Made by a program: the position numbers and the translations under genes. This document shows, in pieces, positions 36,393 to 47,769 of a stretch of 64,000 nt of DNA. How positions within the stretch are numbered: position 1 is the stretch's first letter; each line of letters starts with the position of its first letter. Source of the stretch: Breviolum minutum Mf 1.05b.01 (taxonomy: Eukaryota; Sar; Dinophyceae; Suessiales; Symbiodiniaceae); contig DF239854.1 of assembly GCA_000507305.1 (NCBI GenBank), forward strand, positions 124,590 to 188,589, read 5' to 3'. The notes under the pieces are model-generated. The model saw only the letters and a list, made by a program, of their open reading frames with translations, was not told the DNA's origin and made no database searches.

Positions 36393-36651
36393 CTTGTCGC
36401 CGCAAAGCCCCTGAAGATCTTGAAAGCGGTCCCTTTCATTTGGGGATAAGGTTCCACGAGTACAGGCAGTACAGGTGAAGATAAACAGAGCTCTCACTAG
36501 AAAAATCCAAGATAATTGAACAACATACCAAATCACAATAATTTTTATTGAAAAGAACCTACAATCCACTGAGTCCCCGAACAGGGCCATGGCCCCCTTC
36601 GGTGTTTGCGATTGCCACAAACCGTGCAAGGAATGATCCGCGCGACTGCCA
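36393..36651 (-). CDS. Two-exon block with Cys pairs
   Basis: Exon 36559-36651 (AVARIIPCTVCGNRKHRRGP then WPCSGTQWIV, donor GTAG/GTTCTT) joins exon 36393-36496 (RALFIFTCTACTRGTLSPNE then RDRFQDLQGLCGDK, donor AAG/GTTGAT). The split codon matches (G + TG). CxxC and CTAC pairs suggest zinc binding (inference). Family not recognised. Confidence 0.7.
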
Positions 36652-37124
36652 CTGGGGCTGGCCTTGGCTCATACAATGGCAATTCCCATGGCATCTATGA
36701 CAAAACCATGCTGAGTACTTCAAGCAATGCGTTTTTGGAAGAAGCCTTTTTCACTGATCAGGTTATAAGTTGGATGTTCTTTTCAAAATCTTTCAACCTA
36801 AGTGCTTCTCCATCATTCCACAGTATCAGTTTATACATCTTCTTGGACTCCTATGCCGTCAGCACAAACATTCATTCAAATTGATAGCACCACTTCAGTT
36901 AAGAACAAAGAGTTTTCTATGACTAAAATTAAGGCCTACCAGCAATAGAGAAATCTTGACATTTCAAAACCAGAAAACTTGATCTATCATAGCCGTGCCG
37001 TGCCAACCAGGCAAACTCATTGCAAGTCTTGAAACGGATGCGATTCGATCAGTTCGTATCAGGTATATCTACCACCATATCATATTACTATGTATACTCT
37101 ACATACGATTATGTGTATTAATAC

Positions 37125-37254
37125 CTTGCCATCGGTAGTGGAATCCCAAAACTTCTCCAGTAAAGCAGCAACATATCCACCCTTGGTTTCCCTCACAGCC
37201 CCAGATCCACCAGGTGAATTGGCATCGCGGCCCTGGGAAGTCTGAGATCCCGTA
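37125..37254 (-). CDS. Exon of unidentified gene
   Basis: 130 bases between TTTACAG and AAG/GTATTA reading TGSQTSQGRDANSPGGSGAV then RETKGGYVAALLEKFWDSTT. A flexible linker leads into a helix. Confidence 0.7.
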
Positions 37255-37736
37255 CTGTAAATCGATTCAAACGGACACATTCCCAGGTAACAATCAAATT
37301 CATAGTCGTTTCACCGTGGATAGTTAAAAACACGAAAGCTTCGTCACCAATTAAGCACTGGTTGTTTCATAATAAAACCTGAACCCCAGAAACAAAGCTA
37401 ACAACCTCAGGCTGAATCGCATCATGTCATAGTTGAATCGCATCATGTCATTGGGTTTTCCCGGTGGCCTCTACATCATCTGGCAAAGGCCTGGGTGGAG
37501 CATGGTGGAGCTATGAATCGGAGAAACTTTCAGCTACTCAAAAGAAAACCAACGAACAAGTCTTTATTTCCCAAAACACATAATCTCTGAAAATTTCTAC
37601 TCATTTTTTGACATTGCACAAAAAATCATCGAAAACTGGAGGTATAAACAAATAGAGTATAACCATGTATAACTATATAACCTCTTTCAGCCTGCCAAGC
37701 GTGGACAATGTAAACCCCAAAGAAACCTGCTGATAC

Positions 37737-37802
37737 CTGAGCCTCCGCGCATCCCCCCGACACGTGAGCCGCTGGGGCTTGCCTCATATCAGCAGCCGTT
37801 GG
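37737..37802 (-). CDS. Probable exon
   Basis: 22 codons between CCCCAAG and CAG/GTATCA reading PTAADMRQAPAAHVSGGCAE. The plus strand is also open here, but the minus reading agrees with its neighbours. Confidence 0.5.
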
Positions 37803-38064
37803 CTTGGGGTGCCAGGGTCATAAACGGTAGGGAAATTGCTTCACCCGTACGCCTACAAAAATGGGGGCACAGGCACTCCTGAAGTCTTGTGCAAAAAGCA
37901 TCATAAAGCTATCCCTATAACTACACACCCTTTTCATTGGGATTGGCTAGGGTTTTGACTCGGGCTATCCAATTATGGGGGAGGGTTTTGAATGGAAGCC
38001 CCGCAAAACCATGTGGGGTTAAGCTTGAAGGATCAGTAAGCAAAGCACCACCCGCTCTGAAACG

Positions 38065-38247
38065 TCAAAACATGTCCAAACCATCCGAACTGATTGACAT
38101 AGATGCTCTCTTTTTTCGGAGGTCCAAATCTTTAATGCTTTTAGTTTCCAGTGCGGCCAATTCTTCATCTTCCCACTTCTCATTTGAGCAATTCACCAGC
38201 TGCTTCGGTTTTGGTTTAGGTGGAGGTGGTGGAGGTGCACGTCGTCC
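38065..38247 (-). CDS. Terminal exon with polyproline
   Basis: After GATGCAG reads GRRAPPPPPPKPKPKQLVNC, then EKWEDEELAALETKSIKDLD and ends SMSISSDGLDMF and TGA (60 codons plus stop). Proline/lysine linker and a charged helix. Probably the 3' end of the gene holding the alanine-rich coil at 38.9-39.4 kb (inference). Confidence 0.65.
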   Translation of the reverse strand, partial: GRRAPPPPPPKPKPKQLVNCSNEKWEDEELAALETKSIKDLDLRKKRASMSISSDGLDMF

Positions 38248-38740
38248 CTGCATCACACTGTGCAATTACAGGCAGTCTCTACTCCAATCTGGCAGCAGAT
38301 TGACTTACCGAACACTTCTGATATTTTTCACGGATGACGGTGGTCTATTCAACTCAATCTGAGTTCCTGGAGGGCCAAGAAAAAAGAAAGAACATGTTCA
38401 TAACATCATGGAGAGAACTAAGACTATGAAACGCATTCCCCCAGTCAAAGTTAGCAAAAAGAAAAAAGAAAACAAACGCGGTTCAAGAGTCTGGAATGCC
38501 TAGCTGGAGTTTCTAGTTGGTGCAAAGAAAATTGTACACAGTGCATTTGAAAATGTGATGCTTTAAAATACTTAAAATGTATTGTATGCTGCACGGTACA
38601 AGCCGAAAAGGCTTGATACCACAACCCAGAAAAAGGAACCGGGCATGCTTCATTGTGGTATTAAATCTTATGAATGCCCCAGAATAGGACTGATCAACCA
38701 ACGCCTCGGTGAATAATCATTGCATATCCTGCGATGACCC

Positions 38741-38802
38741 CCAGTCAAACTGCAGCTGCCTGACCAACTGGTGTCTGTGGCTGGGATGCTGAGGCTTCCT
38801 GG
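38741..38802 (-). CDS. Possible exon
   Basis: After ATGCCAG reads either EASASQPQTP or SLSIPATDTSWSGSCSLTG. Frame unresolved. Confidence 0.35.
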
Positions 38803-38920
38803 CATGTGACAAAGCAAATCAATCGCGCAGGAACGAAACAATGCCCACACAAGACATCTCAAAACTATATCAAAATAAGCCTACGGACTTTTGTGAAAGA
38901 GACTGCAAAGAAGCACAAAC

Positions 38921-39425
38921 TTGCTTGTGTGCCTTCTTTGCTGCCTCTTCCTCGGCTGCTTTCTTTGCTGCCTCTTCCTCAGCTGCCTTTCTGGCTGCCT
39001 CTTCTTCCGCTACCTTCCTGGCTGCCTCCTCTTCCGCTGCCTTCCTGGCTGCCTCTTCCTCTGCTGCTTTCCTATCGGCTTCTTCTGCCGCTGCCTTCTT
39101 GGCTGCTTCCTCTGCTGCAAGCCTAGCTGCTTCTTCCTCAGCTGCCTTCTTGGCTGCTTCTTCGTCCGCTGCCTTTCTAGCAGCTTCTTCCAATGCTGCC
39201 TTTTTTGCAGCTTCTTCCTCCGCTGCCTTCTTGGCTGCCTCTTCTGCAGCTGCCTTCTTGGCAGCTTCTTCCTCCGCNGGCTGCTTCTTCCTCCGCTGCC
39301 TGCCTGGCCGCTTCTTCCTCAGCTGCCTTCTTGGCTGCTTCCGCTTCCTCCTCAGCTGCTTTCCTGGCTGCTTCTTCTTCTTCGGCTGCTTTCTTTGCTG
39401 CCTCCTCCTTCTCAGAGTCACAAAC
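38921..39425 (-). CDS. Ala/Glu/Lys-repeat coiled-coil exon, broken by an N
   Basis: About 160 codons of [20 protein letters not shown]-type repeats, ending KKAHKQ at donor CAA/GTTTGT and starting near [17 protein letters not shown]. It should form a long, single charged helix. The frame shifts by one at the N at 39279: the repeat continues in one frame before it and another after it, which points to an assembly error rather than a real frameshift. Such proteins are often cytoskeletal or ribonucleoprotein scaffolds; no specific role is claimed. Confidence 0.7.
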
Positions 39426-39632
39426 GGCAAAAAGGAAACTATGCACTAATATACTTTAGTATCCCAGCCCCATTTTAATGAGACAACCAAAACGGGATAG
39501 TTTTCATGATAAATGCTGGACACACACATATTTTCTATGTATCTTCTATATAACAGCGTTTATACCCAATGCAGTTTCAAGGATGGAAACTCAACCGGGG
39601 CCAGGAAGTACACATCCCATGTGGCCCTACAC

Positions 39633-39677
39633 CGGACAATGCTTATTAGGCACGTGGCCATGCCCAGTGCCGGACCT
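39633..39677 (-). CDS. Possible small exon
   Basis: 15 codons RSGTGHGHVPNKHCP between AAGCAG and CCG/GTGTAG. Confidence 0.35.
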
Positions 39678-39895
39678 CTGCTTGAGCATCAGGCCTTAGC
39701 AACATGTTCACAAAAACCATTGACTCAGTGTCATCCACTCAGAATATCTCACTCTCACATTTCCAAACGTTCAGTGTAGTTGCCAAAGAAAGATGTCTTC
39801 CAACACCAAGTGAAGCTGAAGAGTGGAGGAGGTTATCTGATCTTTATCTTGTAACGTTTCCTCTCTCATAATAATACTCATATACATATGTTCAC

Positions 39896-39991
39896 GTGAG
39901 CCCTTGGCCCCAAGAGGGCCATATCATCCGCTTTCTCTGAGTACCACTGCAAAGCTGCCACGCTTGCTTCATTGGAGCCTTTGGGGCTCAC
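39896..39991 (-). CDS. Exon of unidentified gene
   Basis: Exactly 32 codons between ATATCAG and CAC/GTGAAC reading VSPKGSNEASVAALQWYSEK then ADDMALLGPRAH. Strong. It lies upstream of the alanine-rich coil exon. Confidence 0.65.
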
Positions 39992-40049
39992 CTGATATCA
40001 GGCAAAAAGAACCAAGCTGATTGATGTCAACGCCTGTGAACCTGTCCAT

Positions 40050-40650
40050 ATGGAAAGTTTTTCTTAATTGGCTCAATCATACCGGGTACAGCACTCGTAC
40101 CCACCTGGGAAATATGTTTGGTAAGATAAATTGGCCCATGATAGTAATCATAGTAACTAAATCACTTTCCAGGGTGAACATGGGTGTAAAAATCCATACT
40201 AGTCAGAATCCATTGGAAAAGTGCATTTAATTTGATAAAAAACAACAGGAACAAAGTGAACGAACGAACAAACAAGCAAACAAGCAAGAAAACAAAGTTT
40301 TCTACAAGAATGAAGCAAAAGCAAGCAAACTTGAACCGCGATTAGCCAATGCAAGGAAACCGGTCCGCAAACAAAACAAACGACGACTATGGATCCCTGG
40401 CTGCAGATTCGGAATCCGTAGGTCCAAGCCTCGGGACATTTTTCACCATGGAATGAATCCGTCGGTAATCTGGGAATGGGAATGCCACTGGTTGATTCTA
40501 AATTTCGAAGGGGAATGGAATGAAACTGAAAATTGAAACTTCTTGATCGTCAGAACTACTGGACGAAAACCTATGTTGTAATGTGTGATTGCTGGATTGG
40601 AAGGATCGACTGTGGATATGAAAAAACAAATGGTGAAAAACTCCAACCAC
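40050..40650. other. Mostly non-coding stretch
   Basis: AAAC/AAGC-rich run at about 40258-40330; no exon strongly supported. Confidence 0.4.
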
Positions 40651-40682
40651 ATCAAATGATGGGTGATGATATGCAATATCAC

Positions 40683-40727
40683 TGAGCGGCCTGGCAGCAT
40701 CTGCTCATGGAAAACAAGATGTCTAAT
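40683..40727 (-). CDS. Small exon
   Basis: 15 codons IRHLVFHEQMLPGRS between ACATCAG and TCA/GTGATA. Confidence 0.45.
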
Positions 40728-40959
40728 CTGATGTAGGTCATCATTTAAGTAAGATCGTTCAAGGATGTTCAAGGAATAATGTCACCCACAATAATGAAAC
40801 TACACCGTAAACAGGTGCATCATCTGCCCCCAGGACCTCGTTTGTTGACCTGCTTCAACCCCTTCAGTCCCATGGTCCCTTCTTTCTATCGCGTGAGCGG
40901 AGACAGTCGTAAGAGCATCTAACTCTTTGCAGAAAATCTATCTTCAAGGCTGATTCCTC

Positions 40960-41072
40960 CCAATAATGGGACCCTCTTGTGGTAAGTTTCCCATACTATT
41001 CCCATATCTTTAGGGATTCCTGTGGGAATGGTATGGGAAACTTACCACAAAGGGGTCCCATTATTGGGGGTC
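40960..41072. mobile_element. Near-perfect inverted repeat with internal splice-donor sequence
   Basis: Arms of about 45 bp: CCAATAATGGGACCC ... GGTAAGTTTCCCATAC faces GTATGGGAAACTTACC ... GGGTCCCATTATTGG. The arm contains a consensus GTAAGT. No coding potential and no second copy seen in the window. Confidence 0.8.
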
Positions 41073-41454
41073 CCTGACAATCCCACTGATATCTTGACAG
41101 CACAACCAGTCAAGACAACTGCGATATGATATGGATCTAGCTGTTCGCTGTTTGAAGCCCAACAAGAAGATGTTTCACTTTGTGGGATGCTAGCAGTTCG
41201 GACGGTAGTAGGTTCTACTACTTACACATCGCTCTCTCCAAGATACATACATATTGTGTCATGACCCATTTGCAGCCACCTAACTCTGTAATATAAGAAA
41301 GACATGTGACCGTCATGTAGAATAATCGCTCAAATTCACCTGAATCAAGAAACGCTACAAACATATCCAAAAGATTTGACCTTTATATAATCACCGAATT
41401 CAAAGCAATCATCAGCAATGAACGAACACTTTGCATCAATTTGCGTTCCATTTG

Positions 41455-44400
41455 CTATGGAGTCTTATCAATGAGCAAATTAGCAGCTGCTGCTTTCATT
41501 GCAGCTGGACCAATGAAACAAACAAACATCTTATCGAATCCGTTGCAACTGGAATCAGTCAACTGGACCTTCTGGAAAGCACATCATGTAAGCCAGATTC
41601 CACTTCGTAAGATCCGCAAGCCAGTCTTCATTCCATTCCACAAGTCTGACTTCTCGATTCGTTCGAATGTTGTTTGAGAGATAGCAAAGGCAACCTTTAT
41701 ATTTTGCAAAGTTCACTAATCTGAAACCTCATATCATTCTATGCGGGGCTCTTCTCCTATCATTTGGCATAAAGCCAGCTGGTATTGAAATCATTTGCCC
41801 AAAGTCGATCCAGCGCCAGTGTTGGGATGTCGGAGGATGCCCATAAGGAAAGTATAGGTACCTGCACAAACATCATCCACGATTTCTAGGATTGGTGGAT
41901 GGATGGATGGATGAATGGATGGATGAATGGATGGATGGATGTACAGAAGTGCATGAAAGTACGAATGGAATCTGTGAGGGAATGACAAACAGCTCATAGA
42001 TTACAACCTGAGATTCAACAACAAAATGCTAAAGAATTGGGAATTGGAACCTGTGTGTTCAGCGTTGAATTATCAAGAATTTCCACTGCTGTACTGTATG
42101 TTTTCTGAGCTTCCTCATTTTGCCTACACAAGATGTCAAATAATCTATTCCTTTGGCATACCTGGAATGGCATATTTTGCCGCTACATGCCATGAGTTTC
42201 CCATTTCCAATACCGTGACATGTACAAAAGATGCTGATTCTGATGGGCCCCCAGCCATGAAGTGGTCTGACATGGGCTCCTATTAAACCACCCACGCACC
42301 AAGCAACGCAGCAACGCCATTTCTTCGCAGTTTCTGCTCCGGTGCTGAGCCGAGATACGTGCTGTTTCACAGCCTCCCCCAGGCCAAGGTGCAGGAATTG
42401 TCCAGTTTGCTCGACTTTCTCTTTGAAAGCTGGGAAAACCCAACAGAAATGGTAAGATATGTGACATTATCTCAGTGTTGGTATCATGCTTCTGGATATC
42501 TTCAAACGAAGCACACGTCACATTCTTTTTTAGTGACATTGATGTTATGATGTTGTTGTGATACATACTTGAGAGGCAATCAAACATAACAACAGGTCTC
42601 AAAAACATCCAGCAATAGAACACTCACCCAAGTGAGTATACTTCTTTAAAGCCCCAAAGCGCAAGTGAGCTGGACCAAGATACAAAGACAAATATTGATC
42701 GGCGCAGCCCCTCCAAAAAAAGGTGAAACAGCGAGATGGCAACATGCGGAATTATCTGATAACAACGTGTGATAACAAGCATGAATCATAACCTAGGCAC
42801 GATCTCATTTCCACATATTCTCAGATCTTTCAACTGCTGTGAAGATTCCAAGTTCAAAATAGTATATAGATAGTCGCACGGTGCTCAAAAGAGAATCAAC
42901 ATACAATTATATGATAAAAACATATAAAAACATGTGCACATCTCATCAACCTTCACGATCCAAATGTTGGCCATCCCTGTCTATTATTTTAGAGTCGCAC
43001 TTTGGTCGTGTCCTTATTGGACGCGACTTCTGCTTGCTGTGCCGCAGCTAAAGCTCGGAGCTCGGACCGTGGAAGATCATCATCAATCCCTGCCGTGGGT
43101 CCATCTGACACTTTGGGAATTTCAACCATTGATTTCCATAGATTTTCAATACTTTTGGGAAGAGGGGTGCAAGGATTATGTCAGTTAACATGCCAAGGCC
43201 ACGATATCGATGTGACTCTGAATCGTTTCTCCCAAAGTAAAGCAACTACAACAGGATGCATGATCGTACACCTTGAGTCCCTTGTCCTTGACTAAATAGC
43301 ACTCTTTAAGACACCGGTAAAAGATCCAAGGGCAATACATCGCACAAAACCACTGGGCCCATACTGTAGTCCGTTCAGGCAGGAGTCAGAGTCAAAGGAA
43401 GTATATTATAGCAAAAGGATGTGGAGCAATTACGGATCAATGTCACATATCTGTAGCTCTGCAGGAAGAGAGGCTTATCAGTGCGAAGGTCCAACACAAA
43501 ACCGGCAGGCGATTCAAATTCAAATTCTTTACAAATAGTCGATGGTCATTGGTCAAGCAACGTCAGTCGGTAGTGGACATTGGATGAAATTGGAACCTAA
43601 AGGGTCTTCCACCTCTTGCAGTTGTCATTTTGAAACAATCTCCCTCCCCCTCACCTGGTTCGAGGAGCATCTCCTGTTGTCCATCTGAACAGCTCACGCT
43701 CTCCAAGTTGTCGACGAAGCGCAAATGGAAATCAGGGAGGGAAATATCATTCATATCCTGCAGTCACCACTAGGAGGTCAAAGTGAGCAACCGGGTTTTC
43801 ATGAGAAATTGGGAAACAACATGAACAAAAACCAAGTCACTTTGACTTTCCAAAACTAAGGTTTAAGCACTTGTCACACGTCACCATTCACCTATGCAAG
43901 TTGTCCCCTCCTGGCCAAAAGGATTTTCAAGCTCCTTGGCGACCTGTCAAAGAGTCGGCTACCAGTCTGCCTTGAAATGTCTGAAAACAGTGGCAGTTAT
44001 TTCCGCACTGGTGGCGCCTCGTTCAAACACCAAAGGCTTTCGAAGAGGAAGAAGCACAAAACCTGAGGCTTCATAGAGCTGCACGCGCGCGTGTTAAGCC
44101 ATGTCTATTTCTCCTGTGGATCAAAATCATTTGAAGAAACCATTGCTGGAAACCAGCATTGGAACTCACCAAAATGAAGGTCACATCGCGGATATTGATC
44201 CAAAGTCGTACGCCGCGCTGAGGCAACAACAACAACAACAACAAGAACAACAAGAACAACAAAATGAACACTCGGAGAAAAAGGACAAATCAAGGACACC
44301 TGCCACCTGATCAGCAACATGAGAGGTAACATCTCAAAAAGTTATGTATGTATGTATGTATGTATGTATGCATGTAATTATGTATGTATGTATAAATGAA

Positions 44401-45569
44401 TGTATGTATGTATGTATGTATGTATGTATGGAGCAAAACGACTCAAGTTTTGGTTGTCTTTGATGATCTAGCCCTCCCCCCAACAAAAGACTGTGACTAA
44501 AGGAAAGCCAGAATGAAACTTATTTGGCCCAAAGCTTATCCTTTTTTCTGTTTTCTCGAGGTTTGCCCCACCTTTTGAGCTACGTTTCTTACCCTTACTT
44601 CGTCAGTTTGCGTTTAAGGATGTGTCAGGGCAACCAGAACTTTCCCCAAATTCAACCAGAACTCTGGGATGTAAAAGAACGTTGCGGCCTGGAATAGGCT
44701 TGAAAATACTTATATAAACATACATGACTCTGCAGAATACAAGAAAACACCGTAAATAATACCAGTGATTTTCTGTTCTTGGGGGGTAACATATGTGTAC
44801 ATATATATATATATAAATATGCCGCATGGTGGATATTCATCGTAAAGGCGGTATGCTTTGAGTAAATTAGGGCGTCCCCTATCGTTTTCCAAGTCCTGTA
44901 ATATCTACATGTATGTCTTAGGGGTATCGTTTTTTAGGGCGTCCCCTATCGTTTTTCAGCTAAAACCTTCAAAACCCTTTTTGAATGTAACCTCAAATCA
45001 TGAGACAATACACGATCATTTACAACATGGCTCATATATGAATATGTATATGTGTATGTATATATATATATATAAATGGAAACGCTCGGACACACACACA
45101 CAACACACATTACATACTTTTTTTTGGGGAAAGAGATATGTCACCCACATCGATCTCATAAGATGGAGCCTTTTGTCCAATATCCAGAAAAGAGGCAGGA
45201 CCAACCACCGGGGATTTGGTGAAAACGATCACATACCTTGGTGCATCCGGCCGACGAAACGGGGTCCCATTTTGGAAAAGGTGGATTGTTTCATGGTGCA
45301 TTGAAAGTTGCATGTCTTCACCATGTCAAGCCCATTGAGATCCTTTCATGGCATATTACCATTATTACCCCCTGCAAGTCACCAAATATCTGGAATACAA
45401 CACTTGACATCTTTCACCATAGCACATCTCTGGTTTCGTCCTGGGAGAGGTCAAGTGTCCCTGATTCACATCCACGATTTATGTCACCGAGCTACAACGG
45501 TATGAGTAAGGAGAAGGCCACCAACAAAAGCAGCAAGAGCTGCGCAAATGGCAAAGGGAATGGAACATC
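41455..45569 (-). CDS. Bestrophin-type anion channel A (partial, multi-exon)
   Basis: Bestrophins are pentameric chloride/bicarbonate channels. Exons found: 45499-45569 (DVPFPLPFAQLLLLLLVAFS, the FPxPxAQ motif), 44170-44217 (RGVRLWINIRDVTFIL), 44018-44062 (VLCFFLFESLWCLNE, GC donor), 43911-43943 (VAKELENPFGQ, GA donor), 43655-43757 (DMNDISLPDFHLRFVDNL), 43013-43104 (GPTAGIDDDLPRSELRALAA, GA donor), 42793-42836 (QLKDLRICGNEIVP), 42628-42710 (GCADQYLSLYLGPAHLRFGA, GTGAGT donor), about 42296-42429 (FKEKVEQTGQFLHLGLGEAV), 42051-42123 (NEEAQKTYSTAVEILDNSTL), 41569-41645 (LVEWNEDWLADLTKWNLAYM) and 41455-41504 (AMKAAAANLLIDKTP, stop). LNEVAKELENPFGQDMND is the diagnostic bestrophin stretch. Split codons match from 44217 to 42429. 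The N-terminal helices and one exon after the FPxP motif are missing; the last two exons are assigned by position. Confidence 0.75.
41895..41942. repeat. (GGAT)n tract
   Basis: GGATGGATGG repeats with two GAAT interruptions. Confidence 0.9.
44223..44262. repeat. (CAA)n / (TTG)n tract
   Basis: CAACAACAAGAACAA run. On the minus strand it precedes the acceptor CCTCAG of the bestrophin A exon 44170-44217. Confidence 0.85.
44341..44430. repeat. (GTAT)n tract
   Basis: Two blocks of TATG/GTAT repeats split by GCATGTAATTATG and TATAAATGAA. Confidence 0.92.
44867..44957. repeat. Direct repeat AGGGCGTCCCCTATCGTTTT
   Basis: The 20-base sequence AGGGCGTCCCCTATCGTTTT occurs twice, about 68 bp apart, in otherwise unrelated sequence. 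Confidence 0.85.
45237..45315 (-). CDS. Exon near bestrophin A
   Basis: 79 bases between GTGAAG and CAAG/GTATGT reading TCNFQCTMKQSTFSKMGPRF then VGRMHQ. It lies between bestrophin A exons, but its phase does not fit the FPxP exon directly, so it may be a chance frame. Confidence 0.4.
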
Positions 45570-45612
45570 CTTACCATTCCAGGAGTTGGCTTACCATTCC
45601 AGGAGTTGGCTT
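45568..45612. repeat. Tandem 20 bp duplication at an intron end
   Basis: CTTACCATTCCAGGAGTTGG occurs twice head to tail. On the minus strand this is the 3' end of the intron before the FPxPxAQ exon; each copy contains GGTAAG. Confidence 0.85.
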
Positions 45613-45834
45613 TAAGCAGGGAATGTAGTTTAAGATTTCTACAGTATGAATAGTCAGGTAAGATGATAGAACTTCAGTAATACTATAGTCTAGTGATACA
45701 TAGCGATACTGCCATCAGCTGGGAAATCATTAAGTCTTGCTGATCATGTTGCTCAACTTCCATAATGCCGTGCCGCAGCGGTCTTTATCTTAACCTCTTC
45801 ATGGACATGCCAAAGAATTGAACGAAAAATGATG

Positions 45835-45925
45835 CTTTCTGTGGCACATGAGATACCAATTACAAGAAGCAGGGTCCCAAACATCTTCCATTGCATTCTC
45901 GCAGCTGGGCTGAACCGCGATAACC
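45835..45925 (-). CDS. Possible exon, frame unresolved
   Basis: All three minus frames are open; one contains MFGTLLLVIGISCATESIIF, a membrane segment, another GAFERDAGFQQLLEVGRYLS. It could be an N-terminal bestrophin exon. Confidence 0.35.
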
Positions 45926-46403
45926 ATGGACAAGTATCTGCCAACTTCAAGCAGTTGTTGAAAGCCAGCATCCCGTTCGAAAGCTCCTGGGACATCCAAA
46001 CTGTTCTGGTGGGAACCCTGGTAGCTTCTTACCAGGAAGTCAAAGTGACTCGATGCAATTGCATCACTAACTGCAGGGAAAATGGATCCGTACGATGATT
46101 GAAAGACCTTCTTGACCTGCACCGAATGGACATGCAAAGATGCAGCATTATTGAATGAATACCACAAATACATCACGTACTTGCATAGTAGCAGCAGTAG
46201 TAGGAGTAGTAGCGGTAGTAATTGCAGTTCCAGTACCAGTGCTAGTCGTAGTACTGCTACTAGTAGTAGTTAACGCGGGACAGGGGATCATAAGTATACA
46301 TATAACTATCTATTACACATATTGCGACCATGCATAAAAATCAAAAAAAATGTATAAGGATGTCCGACTTTTGGATATTTTTGGTATAAATAGGTGCATA
46401 CCA

Positions 46404-46512
46404 TATGGGTGTTTCCTTAAATGGTGGTACCCCCAAAACACCCAAAATGATCATTTTTAGTAGGAAAACCCATGGTTGTTGGGTACCACCATTTTTGGAA
46501 ACACCCATATAC
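46404..46512. mobile_element. Inverted-repeat element, family 1, copy e (intact)
   Basis: ATGGGTGTTTCCTTAAATGG to CCATTTTTGGAAACACCCAT; inner GGTACCCCCAAAA and AAAATGATCATTTT. Best-preserved copy. Confidence 0.88.
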
Positions 46513-46917
46513 TTAGAATTCGTTGATTCTCCGTCCCCTCAACCCATCCTGATACATCCTGGACTGGATGGGTGGTGCCGTGTCAATGTCCTGGCTCCCA
46601 AGCAGGTGAGGTCTGGGCGTCTGAAGTTAATGACTAGTTCGCAACTTAAAAAAAAGGTACCTGGTATCTCCCTGAAACCTTAAGGATATGTATATTGTAG
46701 ATATATATATATATATATATCATTATTAAAAAAAAGGTGTATATATATATATTTTACGTATATATATCCCTGGCATTCCGCAAATGATGTTCAGTTCATG
46801 CTCAGCCCATTCTTTCATTCATGTCTATTCCCACTACTCCAATGTGTCTCTACCTGCCACCTGAATCCCTACGGCAACCTGTACATCTCCGTAGACTGCA
46901 ACCATTCTCCATCTCAC

Positions 46918-47045
46918 CAAAGCCCAGTCCTTCATGACACTGGCCAGGTCCCAAAGAATCCAATACATCACTGAAGACACAGCATCATGAGACTGTGTCA
47001 ACAGCTCTACTTGCTGTTGCGACGGTTTGCAAAGAAGGACATAAC
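46918..47045 (-). CDS. Exon of unidentified gene
   Basis: 128 bases between ACTTCAG and TTG/GTGAGA reading YVLLCKPSQQQVELLTQSHD, AVSSVMYWILWDLASVMKDW and AL. Strong splice sites and exact phase. It might be 5' bestrophin A sequence, but no motif proves it. Confidence 0.65.
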
Positions 47046-47769
47046 CTGAAGTTGAAGCTGTGCAGCATCTCGAATGGGGGGGTGCTTTGATTCCATGAGG
47101 CAGCTTCCACAAGCATTTTAACCTTGTATTAATCTTGGAAATGTTTCAACGAAAAAGAAGCCCAGGAGGTAATCTGGAAATATTGCGCATGGCTTGTGAT
47201 GCCCCACCTCCCAGCAACAGCGTCTCTTGTAGGGAGACGTATCAGCTATCAAGAATTGTCTGCATCAAAACAGGTCATACTCTTGACAACTCCCTACTTG
47301 GCACAAAAGTCGCAACCATGAACAACCAGTTGGTTGTTCAGTTGTTCAGAATCATCGATGCCATCCGCAATGACTGATCAATCTCAGTAGCTTCCAACTT
47401 TCCGAAGGTCTCGATCAAAAACGTTCTTTTCCACCATGCTTGGGAGCTCAAAGCCCTTCGCAAACATGTCAAGTCCATAGAGTCCAAAAGGTCCAGTGCT
47501 ATCTATTTTCATTTGCTGATCCGGATGCTTCAGGAAAAAAAATATGGCTGCTCTACGTCAGGAAGTCTTCAATCATTTGTTGAGCACCTTTTTGTGGAAC
47601 ATTACTTGTACATCTTGATAATTGATGCGTGTTTTGTGGTACTTTCCTGATGCATTCTGCATTCAGCACTGCATCTAGATTGGTCCAAGAGCAGTCCATC
47701 TAATAGACAATATTCAACAAGTAAAAAAACAATTTATGCGTGCAAGCTTGCCGTACATCAAACTTGAAT

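Noticed and set aside
37690-37860. Plus-strand proline-rich frame after TTTCAG
   Set aside because: The minus strand gives a phase-exact exon with acceptor and donor and agrees with neighbouring genes; the plus reading is kept only as an alternative.
42338-42450. Plus-strand exon LFHSLPQAKVQELSSLLDFL with a GTAAGA donor
   Set aside because: Attractive, but the minus strand of the same block fits the phase chain of bestrophin A (FKEKVEQTGQFLHL) and agrees with gene direction.
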